Origin: Wolbachia endosymbiont of Ctenocephalides felis wCfeF
GTDB lineage: Bacteria > Pseudomonadota > Alphaproteobacteria > Rickettsiales > Anaplasmataceae
Direction of reading: 5' to 3'
Assembly: GCA_028571325.1 (NCBI GenBank)
Contig: CP116767.1
Span: 25,150 to 89,149 of the forward strand
Length of the DNA stretch: 64,000 bases
Part shown: one piece after another, positions 1 to 8,070 of the stretch
Numbering within the stretch: position 1 is the stretch's first letter
Layout: the number at the start of each line of letters is the position of its first letter
Program-made: the position numbers and the translations under genes
Notes under the pieces: model-generated
What the model was told of the DNA's origin: nothing
Database searches by the model: none
The model's input: only the letters and a program-made list of their open reading frames with translations

Positions 1-330
1 GAGTTTAAGCTTATGATCTTGATTGTTTCCATCAACGCAAAGAAGCCCATCTTTTGTTATGTTACAATTTTTAGGAGAGATATCAAAATCGATTTTTTTG
101 CCACTGCTGTCTACACTAAGGCAAATTCTCGGCTCCAAATAGCTAATTATACTAGCCTCAAATTTTTTTGCTACCTTACCGTCCGGAGAAACCAAGTTAA
201 ACTTCCAGATATCGCTTGGATCGATATTTCCTGTGTAACTACTACATTCACCACCTGTGCAGTATGAACTCTCAATTATGTAACCTCCACTGGGAATATC
301 TATAAGAAAACCCCACAAATCATCTGACAT
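1..330 (-). CDS. Hypothetical protein, 5' part only (runs off the left edge)
   Basis: An open frame reads leftward from ATG at 330 to base 1 with no stop (110 codons). The protein begins MSDDLWGFLIDIPSGGYIIE and has several cysteines and a mixed polar composition. No signal peptide or membrane segment is visible. The frame has protein-like composition, whereas the overlapping plus-strand frame does not. I do not recognise the family. The 3' end lies outside the window. Confidence 0.6.
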   Translation of the reverse strand, partial: MSDDLWGFLIDIPSGGYIIESSYCTGGECSSYTGNIDPSDIWKFNLVSPDGKVAKKFEASIISYLEPRICLSVDSSGKKIDFDISPKNCNITKDGLLCVDGNNQDHKLKL

Positions 331-528
331 ACAAAATACCTTAATATTTACTGTTTATAAAGAACTGTAATACTTTTCAAGTATACTAATTATAATACAC
401 TTAAAGATATAAAGTTTCAACAGTTAATTGTGTAAAAAGTCTGCTTATACCAATTTCCACTGCATAGAAAGCCGATAGACAAAAGTGGAAAAAAGTTATA
501 ACGTCATTCAATAAAAACAAAAAACTAC

Positions 529-557
529 TTGACAACTTTCGCCAGTCCCCTTACAAT
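529..557 (+). promoter_or_regulatory. Sigma-70-like promoter 1 of repeat A1
   Basis: TTGACA at 529-534, a 17-bp spacer, then TACAAT at 552-557. The same arrangement is at 28730-28758 (minus strand, copy A2), 48691-48719 (A3) and 43349-43377 (minus strand, chimeric copy B5). Confidence 0.65.
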
Positions 558-847
558 AGAATTGTGGGTGTTTTAGGCCTAAAATTTATCTTTAATCTTG
601 TATTAAGTGACAAAAGCACAGTATAAAACAAGGCGTGTTATGTTTTATTTTTGCAGCATGGACACTGCATGTCTTTATAATTTTTTGTCTACATTAGCTG
701 GACCTCGCTTATTAAGCGGTGTAAGAGAGAACCGGACGCCAAGTTTTTGAGAGAACAGTAAACAACTCACATTGCGGGGTTTCTTTTGTCTTTTTTTTAA
801 ATTAGTTAAAATTTTAACCAGTCTCATTTTTTTCACAAAAAAATTGC

Positions 848-876
848 TTGACAAACTTCGAAATTCCCCTTATTAT
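848..876 (+). promoter_or_regulatory. Sigma-70-like promoter 2 of repeat A1
   Basis: TTGACA at 848-853, a 17-bp spacer, then TATTAT at 871-876. The equivalents are 28411-28439 on the minus strand in A2 and 49009-49037 in A3 (TATCAT). This is a second, independent promoter about 320 bp inside the element. Confidence 0.6.
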
Positions 877-1383
877 AGTTGTGGGTATTTACAATCCCAA
901 GGTCAGCTACTTGTCAAGCGTATAGACATTAACGCCAAGTTATTAGATAGATATTGACCAGGGCTTTTTTTGCTTTTTTTTTCCTATTTGGTAAATATTA
1001 AAGCAATTCATAAACAAACATTTATTTTTACAGCAAGTGGTGTCATTCCAGCGCGTGACGCACAGCTGTACGAACATTGTGATTTGAGCCTCCCACTAGG
1101 GTGTCATGCAAGTAGCTGACACTGGCATCCAGGAATTTTATTAAGTTGGTGAATATAAAAGCTATGTTAAAATACGACGTTTTGATGATTATGGAAAGGC
1201 TGGATCCCAGTGTCGGAGCACTGGGATGACAAGAAAAGGAAGCACTGGAATGATAAGAAAAGGAGGCACTGGGGGTCCTGGTAGGCTCAAATTGCAATGC
1301 TCATGCAGTTGTGCATCACGCGTTCTGGTTTTTTATATGGTTGTACAGGGAGTCTAATAATGTTAACAAACGTTGCCTACCTG

Positions 1384-2316
1384 TTAGTCAATTCTTTCCA
1401 TCCAAGCATTCACTTGCCTTAACGTTTCAACAGAAGGCAAGTCTTCTGTGCTGAGTGGTAGACGAACAGTTTTGTGCTCTATGAGCCCAATATCATACAG
1501 GAGTGCTTTAGTGGGTATGGGGTTACTGGCAATAAATAGTGCTTTGCAGACTTGTTGCCAAACATTTGTCAAATTCTTTGCGTCATCTTCTGTCATTTGA
1601 GTAGTTGTTTTTTTCTTAGATTCCAGCGTTATGTGCTGGAATGACAGTAGGCATTGCTTAACATATTTATGCACTATGCGTGGCCAAATATTGGAGGCAA
1701 CAGAAACCAGGCCAGTTGCGCCACAAGCAGCCATATCAGATATCATGTTATCATCTCCACAAAAAACTTCGATGTTTGGTGCAACTTTTTTATATTCAAT
1801 TAGAGTATCAACAGTTCCACTTGAATCTTTGATAGCCCAAAATTTTTCGTGGCTGGATAGGTTACGCACAGTTTCAACATGGAGATTTACTCCTGCTCTC
1901 GATGGAATGTTATAAAGCATAGCTGGCACATGCGCTTTCTCAAGTAGCTTTTCAAACCATAAAGTTTGCCCCATGATTCCAGGCTTTGTATAAATTGGAG
2001 TTGTCATGAGATAGCCATGAATAGGCGTATCCTTGCAAAAGTCAAGCCACTTGAGAGCCTGATGTAAATTCACTCCCGGTACGCCAACCATAATTTTCGT
2101 GTTTAATTCCAGCTTACACACGAATTCAACTAATGTACATTTTTCAGAATCAGTGAGTGACAAGCCCTCACCTGTGCTACCTAGCAACACTACGCCATTT
2201 CCAGCTTCAGCTTGCATTGTAAGCAAACGCTGCAAACTGCGATAATCTATGCTATCTCCGCTACAGTTAAAAGGCGTGACACAAGCAGTCCATAGAAATG
2301 TAGACAATGATTTCAA
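1384..2316 (-). CDS. dapA: 4-hydroxy-tetrahydrodipicolinate synthase
   Basis: Condenses pyruvate with aspartate semialdehyde at the entry to the diaminopimelate/lysine pathway; cytoplasmic TIM-barrel enzyme. Visible signatures are GSTGEG at 46-51 (substrate-binding Ser/Thr), Tyr135 and Arg140 in YNIPSR, and the Schiff-base Lys163 in AIKDSSG. At 310 residues it is slightly longer than the usual ~290. The excess is a segment at about residues 222-240 whose DNA (1619-1645) is a copy of a palindromic repeat found elsewhere in the window, inserted in frame. The start is TTG with no clear Shine-Dalgarno sequence; another TTG lies three codons in. It sits 9 bp after ssb on the same strand. Confidence 0.93.
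   Translation of the reverse strand: MKSLSTFLWTACVTPFNCSGDSIDYRSLQRLLTMQAEAGNGVVLLGSTGEGLSLTDSEKCTLVEFVCKLELNTKIMVGVPGVNLHQALKWLDFCKDTPIHGYLMTTPIYTKPGIMGQTLWFEKLLEKAHVPAMLYNIPSRAGVNLHVETVRNLSSHEKFWAIKDSSGTVDTLIEYKKVAPNIEVFCGDDNMISDMAACGATGLVSVASNIWPRIVHKYVKQCLLSFQHITLESKKKTTTQMTEDDAKNLTNVWQQVCKALFIASNPIPTKALLYDIGLIEHKTVRLPLSTEDLPSVETLRQVNAWMERID
1619..1645. repeat. Palindromic element inside dapA coding sequence
   Basis: ATTCCAGC at 1620-1627 and GCTGGAAT at 1635-1642 form a perfect 8-bp stem with a 7-base loop. The same GATTCCAGCG...CGCTGGAATGACA unit lies between genes at 37562-37590 and, in part, at 1043-1062, 27991-28012, 28216-28236, 41664-41690 and 42855-42880. Here it lies within an open reading frame. 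Confidence 0.8.
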
Positions 2317-2325
2317 TTGAAGTTA

Positions 2326-2808
2326 TTAAAATGGTATTTCATCATCGATTAGCTCTTCTTTTATCTCACTATCAAAATTTTCATACTGATTTTTTTGCTC
2401 TGTTTCGTTTTGCTTGTATTCATTTGGCTTATAATCAGAGCTTGGTGCACTATTTCGTGAGTCCAAAAGTGCAAGAACGCTACTAAAATTCTGTAGCAAC
2501 ACTTCTGTGATATATCTTTCACTACCATTTTGATCAGTATATTTCCTAGTTCTCAAAGAACCTTCAACGTAAACTTTACTGCCTTTGCGTACAAAATCCC
2601 TGACGACTTTTACTAATCCTTCACTAAACACTACAATATTATGCCAATCTGTCTTTTCAGAGCGTATACCGGAAGACTTATCAGTCCAACTTTCAGATGT
2701 GGCTATTGAAAAACTTGCCATCTCTTTTCCATTTTGCATAGTTCTAATTTCAGGATCCCTTCCTAAATTACCAATTAATATGACTTTATTTATAGTACCA
2801 CTAGACAT
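2326..2808 (-). CDS. ssb: Single-stranded DNA-binding protein
   Basis: Binds and protects single-stranded DNA in replication, repair and recombination. The N-terminal OB fold (about 1-110) begins with INKVILIGNLGRDPEIR and includes SKVYVEGSLRTRKYTDQNG. A polar Asn/Gln/Glu-rich linker (about 115-150) follows, then the acidic tail DDEIPF that docks partner proteins. The 160-residue length is normal. ATG start. It lies directly upstream of dapA with a 9-bp gap and probably shares a transcript. Confidence 0.97.
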   Translation of the reverse strand: MSSGTINKVILIGNLGRDPEIRTMQNGKEMASFSIATSESWTDKSSGIRSEKTDWHNIVVFSEGLVKVVRDFVRKGSKVYVEGSLRTRKYTDQNGSERYITEVLLQNFSSVLALLDSRNSAPSSDYKPNEYKQNETEQKNQYENFDSEIKEELIDDEIPF

Positions 2809-2870
2809 AATTATGCTTTGAATAAACTTTTTACATTATCTTATGCGAAAATACTATTGTCAAATCTAAT

Positions 2871-2943
2871 GCGCTTGGAGGGATTTGAACCCACGGCCTT
2901 TGCCTCCGGAGGGCAACGCTCTATCCAACTGAGCTACAAGCGC
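2871..2943 (-). tRNA. tRNA-Arg (anticodon CCG)
   Basis: A 73-nt cloverleaf on the minus strand. The 7-bp acceptor stem pairs GCGCTTG with CAAGCGC. The D arm has TAGCTCAGTTGGATAGAGC. The anticodon stem TTGCC/GGCAA closes a loop containing CCG, and the T arm is GTGGGTTCAAATCCCTC. The 3' CCA is not encoded. Confidence 0.96.
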
Positions 2944-2955
2944 GCATATATTAAA

Positions 2956-3768
2956 TTATCTAATAGATAAGCTATCTAAGTCAAATTTTTGGCCCGGATA
3001 AAGCGTGAACATAACATTCCCATCGCCTAAATATACATTCTGAGAATTATTCATTCGCTTTTTTATTACTTTTTGGTCTACAATCCATACAAAAGTTACA
3101 TAGTTTTCAGTCACTGAATGAACTTTTAAATCCTTAGCGTTTGAAAACAACCTCCCATTCACCCATATTCTCCATGTATCGGAAGAAAAGTATAAAATTG
3201 AATCCAAACTCACCATCTTACAATTAAAATTATCTAATACCCTTTCTTCTGTAGTTCCCGAAAACCGCAGGTGAAATTTTTCCATTTCGCTGACTATCTT
3301 ATTAATTGATTCCTCATCAAAAAAAATGCTTTTTATATCACTGTATTGTGATAAGACGTCAAAGTCACTCTCCACTGCTTCCTTTATTATATCATCCTGA
3401 TCAGTATAACCTGTTTTGCGATCGTTTATAAAGAAACACTCTTTTGCACGCAAATTTGCTATGTTAATAAAATCATCGACTTCTTGATTGCCAACTTTGA
3501 AAATGCTCTCGAAATATTTTTTTTCCATCATTACCCCATACTTAGAATGATGACAAACCATTTCATCATTATCTTGTTTTTCTATATATACACATAAGCC
3601 CTTGCTACTCAATCCCAGTATTCTGTGCTCGATAAAGTCCTCATTGCCAATATATTGCCGACAAGTATATTCCTTACAAATTTCTATGCTTTCTATAATA
3701 CCTTTACAACTGCAATATACATTCACACTGAAAAACAGTAGAGTAAAAATAAAAAACAGCTTCATCAT
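2956..3768 (-). CDS. Secreted protein, possible PilP/GspC-like partner of the upstream pair
   Basis: 270 residues with a clear N-terminal signal peptide (MMKLFFIFTLLFFSVNVYCS), so periplasmic or surface-located. The middle is charged with scattered Cys. The last ~70 residues (from about 198, DTWRIWVNGRLF to the end) alternate hydrophobic positions around WVNG and GQKF, reminiscent of the small beta domain of PilP/GspC proteins. It starts 1 bp after the stop of the 202-residue gene and is the third gene of a tight three-gene operon. The function is inferred only from position and topology and no close family was recognised. The second Met could be the true start. Confidence 0.6.
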   Translation of the reverse strand: MMKLFFIFTLLFFSVNVYCSCKGIIESIEICKEYTCRQYIGNEDFIEHRILGLSSKGLCVYIEKQDNDEMVCHHSKYGVMMEKKYFESIFKVGNQEVDDFINIANLRAKECFFINDRKTGYTDQDDIIKEAVESDFDVLSQYSDIKSIFFDEESINKIVSEMEKFHLRFSGTTEERVLDNFNCKMVSLDSILYFSSDTWRIWVNGRLFSNAKDLKVHSVTENYVTFVWIVDQKVIKKRMNNSQNVYLGDGNVMFTLYPGQKFDLDSLSIR

Positions 3769-3769
3769 T

Positions 3770-4378
3770 TCATCTATTTAGTATAGTGTACCAGTCAAAG
3801 ACCATATTAGCTCTCACTATCTCTATCATATTACCATTCAAAATCTGATTCATAGTTGCAGCATCAATATTTCTCTCTTTGTCCAGAATAAGAGATTTGA
3901 TCGTAACATAACCAGGCAGACTTGGAATAGACTGTAAAAATAAAAAAATATGCTTATCGCTAATTGAACTGAAGTTTAGGGTAACTTCACTTTTTATCAC
4001 TTTTGTGTGTTCACTTTCACCGTGTAATTCAACTTCCTCAGGTATAGAAATTGATATTTCAGGTTCTAGTATGTAGTATTTTTTATATAGCTTGCCAAGC
4101 TCGAAATTCAAATTTGCAATGTATCTGCTGCTGTGTAAATTTGAAGAAGAAATTCTTTTCCACAAATCTAGGTTTTTGTTTAAAACAACTTCCTTTTTTT
4201 GGACTTCAGTGATTTGTAGATTTATAGAACGTATCTCATCAATGGCATTTTGGTTTTTACTATGGACTTTTTTGCTATAAATAACAGCGTAAGTTAACGC
4301 CCCTATTAATCCAACAGATAATAACAAATAAAATACAAGTTGAATTACAACTCTTTTTTTTAACTGGAAGATAGTCAT
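3770..4378 (-). CDS. PilO/GspM-like membrane protein (putative)
   Basis: 202 residues: a short basic cytoplasmic tail, one membrane helix at about 12-31 (LVFYLLLSVGLIGALTYAVI), a coiled-coil stretch to about 75, then an alpha/beta domain. This is the layout of PilO or GspM, which sit in the inner membrane of type IV pilus or type II secretion machines beside PilN/GspL. The upstream gene, 4 bp away, has the complementary GspL/PilM-PilN-like layout. Sequence identity to the family is not obvious, so this is a topology and context call. Confidence 0.5.
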   Translation of the reverse strand: MTIFQLKKRVVIQLVFYLLLSVGLIGALTYAVIYSKKVHSKNQNAIDEIRSINLQITEVQKKEVVLNKNLDLWKRISSSNLHSSRYIANLNFELGKLYKKYYILEPEISISIPEEVELHGESEHTKVIKSEVTLNFSSISDKHIFLFLQSIPSLPGYVTIKSLILDKERNIDAATMNQILNGNMIEIVRANMVFDWYTILNR

Positions 4379-4382
4379 TAGT

Positions 4383-5822
4383 TTACATAGCCTCTCCTAT
4401 TTTAACATCAATAGATATATTTTGCTTTTTAGTAACAGGCAAACTAGAAATATCAACGTCATAGGTGCGAAAGTTATTGTTTAATTTTTTTTGTAGTTCC
4501 TTGTATTGATGAGAAATATCTTTACCAGACTGAAAGTCAAACCTTAAAGCTGTAGTAATATAATTTTCCGTCTCATTATAACTCCACTCAAATGATTGAA
4601 GTTCTACACCCGGTACTTTTAATCTTTCTACATACCTCACTTGTACAAGAGGAGAATATTCCATCTTAGATAAAATGTTATTGATGTTAATAAAATCATA
4701 GACCTCACTTATTTTTTTTACATTATAGCTTTGGCTGAGTTTCATTAATTGATTATCTAATGCTCCCTTTTTTGCTGATAAATTACCAGCAACGTTAAGA
4801 TTCGAGTGCAAATTTAACAAATAAAGGGTGTTGATTACAATTAAAATTGAAGCAAAGTATAGAAAAATTCGCGGAGAGTGCAAATAAAGGTAATTTAATA
4901 GATAAAATTCTTTAGTTTCTTTTGTATTGAAAATAGCTGCCGGCTTATTCTTAAAACTGTGGAATAGAATTATGGTATCGCAGAAACTGTCTTTCTCACT
5001 TACAGCTAATTCTAACCCTAGCAATTTGCCCAGCTCATATGGAGTTAATATGTTCACGCTATTCTCCGAAAAACTTATGACTGATAAACTAGTCTTAATA
5101 TCTTCTGGTACTACCATGCAAAGGTCGATAAGGTCGTTTTTCTTGAGGCCAAACTTAGTTAAAGACCGAATAGTATTTCGCACTTCTTGATATATTCCAC
5201 CCGCAATAATTCCTGGTAGATTATCTTTAGTAAACGGCACTAAACGCGTAAATACCATTTTACTCTCTTTAAAAACCACTTGCCTATAGCCTCCAGTTTT
5301 GGTTGCAACAACTATGATCTTCCAATTATCAGGATCCTTATAGAAGACCTTTTTTGCCATATTATCTATTTCTATAGGAAACATTAATATTCCCTTAAAA
5401 TTAGAGCCTATCTCTATAAACACATTCAACCAATATTCCACTAAGTGTTTTGCTTTCGATGAAACAAGAAGATAATACCAGTTTTGGTTAGATTTATTTG
5501 GCTTCTCAACCAAATAAACTGAGCTTATATCGTTATTGCGAGCAAAATGCTCCACCTTTGCTTTTGCTGATAGGTAGGCACTAATCCTATTTACTTTTGG
5601 AATGGACTGTAGCAAGTAATTCTGATCTGCATGATTGAGCACTAGATACAAAGGTGCTTTTTTATCCGATGAAAGGCATAAACTTAGATCAGATACTGCT
5701 TTATCATTTTTGTCCTTAATGAAATATCTTTTATTTAAAGTGTTATTTTTGAAATATAGTAATATTATACCTCCTTCTCCAACAGAAAGCATGAACCTAC
5801 TTTTGGATTTAAAACTAAACAT
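4383..5822 (-). CDS. GspL or PilM-PilN-like inner-membrane platform protein (putative)
   Basis: 479 residues. Residues 1-310 are soluble and begin RFMLSVGEGGIILLYF, compatible with an actin-like cytoplasmic domain. One membrane helix lies at about 317-337 (RIFLYFASILIVINTLYLL). A coiled coil (about 345-380) and a roughly 90-residue alpha/beta domain follow on the far side. That order matches GspL, or PilM fused to PilN. It heads an operon with the two genes downstream (gaps of 4 and 1 bp). No secretin, ATPase or pilin gene is in the window. A Rickettsiales-specific envelope protein unrelated to pili is the alternative. Confidence 0.5.
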   Translation of the reverse strand: MFSFKSKSRFMLSVGEGGIILLYFKNNTLNKRYFIKDKNDKAVSDLSLCLSSDKKAPLYLVLNHADQNYLLQSIPKVNRISAYLSAKAKVEHFARNNDISSVYLVEKPNKSNQNWYYLLVSSKAKHLVEYWLNVFIEIGSNFKGILMFPIEIDNMAKKVFYKDPDNWKIIVVATKTGGYRQVVFKESKMVFTRLVPFTKDNLPGIIAGGIYQEVRNTIRSLTKFGLKKNDLIDLCMVVPEDIKTSLSVISFSENSVNILTPYELGKLLGLELAVSEKDSFCDTIILFHSFKNKPAAIFNTKETKEFYLLNYLYLHSPRIFLYFASILIVINTLYLLNLHSNLNVAGNLSAKKGALDNQLMKLSQSYNVKKISEVYDFININNILSKMEYSPLVQVRYVERLKVPGVELQSFEWSYNETENYITTALRFDFQSGKDISHQYKELQKKLNNNFRTYDVDISSLPVTKKQNISIDVKIGEAM

Positions 5823-6008
5823 ATTAACAGAGTGTATACTTATCCATAATTAAAAAAGCAATTTATTGAAATTTATTAAATGTTATAGGGAAATATTGTT
5901 ATAAATTTCTACAACAACATTATTTATATTATAATTTATTGATAAATTTAGTACTAATATTAACCCATTTATATAACAAAATTAAGAAAATTTATTTTAC
6001 AATTTTAA

Positions 6009-6037
6009 TTGACATAAATCATTAACCTGGTTATGAT
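6009..6037 (+). promoter_or_regulatory. Strong orphan sigma-70-like promoter
   Basis: TTGACA at 6009-6014, a 17-bp spacer and TATGAT at 6032-6037, reading rightward. The next recognised plus-strand gene starts only at 10009. The element lies in the AT-rich 300-bp gap between two minus-strand genes (5823-6121), which holds nothing else recognisable. Confidence 0.5.
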
Positions 6038-6067
6038 TAATATAGTATTAATACGTGAGGTAAAAAA

Positions 6068-6163
6068 GTGGTATCTGTGCAGCTAAGCAGTGTGAGAAAT
6101 GATAGCTATATATATAAGCTACTATTGAACATAATACACACAATTAAAGCCATTACAACTTGA
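6068..6163 (+). CDS. Possible 31-residue small protein downstream of orphan promoter
   Basis: GTG at 6068 is preceded by GAGG ending 7 bases upstream, and the frame closes at TGA 6161-6163. It starts about 30 bases after the promoter at 6009-6037 and overlaps the last 42 bases of hemY on the opposite strand. The peptide begins VVSVQLSSVRNDSYIYKLLL. Its short length means chance is a real possibility. Confidence 0.25.
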   Translation: MVSVQLSSVRNDSYIYKLLLNIIHTIKAITT

Positions 6164-7342
6164 ACACTTGTAATCCCACTGCTTTAGCTGTTTACTACAG
6201 TTTTTACATTTCCAACATGGGTCAGGCAAAGCTTCTGAGCCCATCTTGTTTAGTAAGTGAACTGCCTCGTCGTATTCTTGCAATTTAATTTTAAGCCGCA
6301 CCATAATAAGGTAGATTGAGATGTAATTAGCTTTTTTCATAGCAATGTCTAGATGTTGATTTGCAAGATCATACTTACCTAAGCTAATTGAAGACAAAGC
6401 AAGTAAACAATAACTAAAATAATAATCAGGACGCAAGCCGTATAGTCTTTCAGCACCTTTACTATTTAAACTGATGTAAATTTTTGCTGACTCAGGAGTA
6501 GGATTTACTGTATACTCTGCCTCTAGTACTGCAGAAGCTTTTCTGACTTTTCCAAGTTTTATATATAATTTCGCCGTTAAATAATTGATAGGCTGAAAAG
6601 TTGCGCAATGATTTTGTGCTCTAAATAAAGACTTTATAGCTTCCTTATAATTCCCTTTACTTTCATATTGCTTTGCCAAAGCGCAATAAAAAACTGCTAA
6701 CATTTTTTTGCAATCAAAAGGAAGAAAAATATTGAACTTCGCAGCTTCCTTTAACTTCAAAATTGCGCAAGCCCAATCTTCTTGCAATATGCAATGCTCT
6801 ATTTGAAAGGGAATAGACAGAATTTTATCATTAACCGAACTTGAGCAATACTCTATGAATTTTTGAAAGATTGCCCCCTCTTGTTTGAGGTGGACAATCA
6901 GTTTATTGGCCAGAAGCAGAGCTAAGTTGCGATTTTTACTTGCAATGCTTGTTAAACCGTTGCTGAAGAAGCTGTAATTTCCCATCTTACCTGAGTTAAA
7001 GAGCTTTATTAAAGATAACTTATCACTTTCCTCATTTAGATTTTTAACTAGCTTGTGAGCGTTCTCTGTATTGCCCAAATCCATGCTAAAAAGAGCTTCA
7101 AAAAGAAGCAATTCTTCTCTATCCTTTCTTCTATTCCTTATGTTGGCAAATGTTGATGAAATGGAAGAACAAAAGCGTGCAAGTATAATTAATAAAAACA
7201 ATAAAAATACACAAGCAAAAATAATGAAATATAGATCAACACTTATAGTGTAACTGCCTAATTCTAATCTCATTACTTCACCGCTCACTTTGACCCATAT
7301 GCCAAATAAAAAAGAGAGAGCGAAAATTATGAAGTAAATCAT
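6122..7342 (-). CDS. hemY: HemY-like membrane TPR protein
   Basis: 406 residues. Two membrane helices at about 2-20 and 35-56 are followed by an alpha-helical repeat region (about 75-365) with TPR-like pairs such as AIKSLFRAQNHC and ANQHLDIAMKKA. The C-terminal CxxC pairs (CWKCKNCSKQ and CSSCNGFNC) look like a zinc ribbon. This is the layout of alphaproteobacterial HemY, linked by operon position to late haem synthesis though its biochemical role is unclear. ATG overlaps the preceding gene by 4 bp, so the two are translationally coupled. Confidence 0.8.
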   Translation of the reverse strand: MIYFIIFALSFLFGIWVKVSGEVMRLELGSYTISVDLYFIIFACVFLLFLLIILARFCSSISSTFANIRNRRKDREELLLFEALFSMDLGNTENAHKLVKNLNEESDKLSLIKLFNSGKMGNYSFFSNGLTSIASKNRNLALLLANKLIVHLKQEGAIFQKFIEYCSSSVNDKILSIPFQIEHCILQEDWACAILKLKEAAKFNIFLPFDCKKMLAVFYCALAKQYESKGNYKEAIKSLFRAQNHCATFQPINYLTAKLYIKLGKVRKASAVLEAEYTVNPTPESAKIYISLNSKGAERLYGLRPDYYFSYCLLALSSISLGKYDLANQHLDIAMKKANYISIYLIMVRLKIKLQEYDEAVHLLNKMGSEALPDPCWKCKNCSKQLKQWDYKCSSCNGFNCVYYVQ

Positions 7343-8070
7343 GAGATATATTGTAATAAGTGATGATATATTATTGAAATATTCCTAGAAGCTACAATAA
7401 AACCATTCAATTTACTGAGCCATGGTTTAAATTCTGGATGTGTTAAATCGCCTATTGTAGTAGCTATGCTCTGCCAATCATTATCGTTTATTGACTCTTC
7501 AATTTCTGCCAACTTTACTCTCAATGGATCGTTTTTATCTTTTACCTTTATCCAGTTGGAAATGATTCTTTTAAAGAATGTACTCTTATTATAGTCAATA
7601 ACAGCAATGGTCTTTTCAAAAGATAACTTTAACTCATGTAAAGTACTTACCTCTTTTAAACTTTCCAATTCACTCACTGCATTCTCTATCTCTGGATCGT
7701 CAAGCTCCGATATTAAAGGCTTTATTGAATTTACATGATTATCAAATCTCGCTTCTTGTAATAACGAACTCTTCATTTTAATCACAAGTAGCAGCAATTT
7801 TGCGAGGTTCTTATGCCTTGAGCTACCATCACCTTGCTCACATTGAGTGTGCAGATTTCTCTTTAGTTCAAACATCTTTTTTTCTATTCTAGATTGATTA
7901 ACCTCAAGTAACATCTTGAGCTCATCTATGTTTTCCATCAAAACCTTTATATTGTCCTCGCTTTCTTGCCGATTTATTTTTAAAAATACTATGTTATTTA
8001 TTGTAATATAACTGACAAATAATAGCATAATTAAGAACCAACCTATGCATTTTTGCTGAGTATCATTCAT
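7339..8070 (-). CDS. Membrane-anchored coiled-coil protein (mitofilin-like position before hemY)
   Basis: About 243 residues from ATG at 8070, which overlaps the lolC/E stop by 8 bp. A longer frame to 8121 would start deep inside lolC/E and is less likely. One membrane helix lies near residues 10-30 (IGWFLIMLLFVSYITINNIV), then a coiled coil (about 35-75) and a helical domain. In alphaproteobacteria a mitofilin/Mic60-related protein is often encoded next to hemY (hemD-mic60-hemY). Size and topology agree, but sequence similarity is not decisive. It is the middle gene of the lolC/E-hemY operon. Confidence 0.6.
   Translation of the reverse strand: MNDTQQKCIGWFLIMLLFVSYITINNIVFLKINRQESEDNIKVLMENIDELKMLLEVNQSRIEKKMFELKRNLHTQCEQGDGSSRHKNLAKLLLLVIKMKSSLLQEARFDNHVNSIKPLISELDDPEIENAVSELESLKEVSTLHELKLSFEKTIAVIDYNKSTFFKRIISNWIKVKDKNDPLRVKLAEIEESINDNDWQSIATTIGDLTHPEFKPWLSKLNGFIVASRNISIIYHHLLQYIS

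Larger units (their letters stand above)
445..1231 (+). repeat. Dispersed promoter-bearing repeat, copy A1
   Basis: About 787 bp that recurs almost identically, inverted, at 28056-28841, and in diverged form at 48640-49265. It carries two sigma-70-like promoters reading rightward, each followed by a transcript-like region. The first region ends near 770-800 and the second near 960-985; both end in a GGGG(C)TT-type T-rich run. The right part (1040-1231) holds palindromes: a GCGTGACGC block, an AGTAGCTGACACTGG block and a CCCAGTG/CACTGGG hairpin at 1206-1226. Apparent small reading frames inside are not conserved as proteins. Nothing else is seen from 331 to 1383 apart from more palindrome fragments at 1232-1330. 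Confidence 0.85.

Noticed and set aside
13..267. Plus-strand 84-codon frame at the left edge
   Set aside because: It is antisense to the open minus-strand frame 330-1, which has better protein-like composition and a clear ATG.
529..557. Repeat promoters as dedicated promoters for neighbouring genes
   Set aside because: About half of the copies point at the 3' ends of convergent genes, so there is no consistent link with a downstream gene.
772..957. Small frames inside repeats (772-957, 28330-28515, 9475-9690, 1043-1297, 27939-28244, 58485-58739)
   Set aside because: They lie in the dispersed repeats, change frame or end between copies, and have no ribosome-binding sites.
5840..6000. AT-rich stretch with a TTATCCATA near 5842 as an origin
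   Set aside because: A single imperfect DnaA box in AT-rich DNA is expected by chance.
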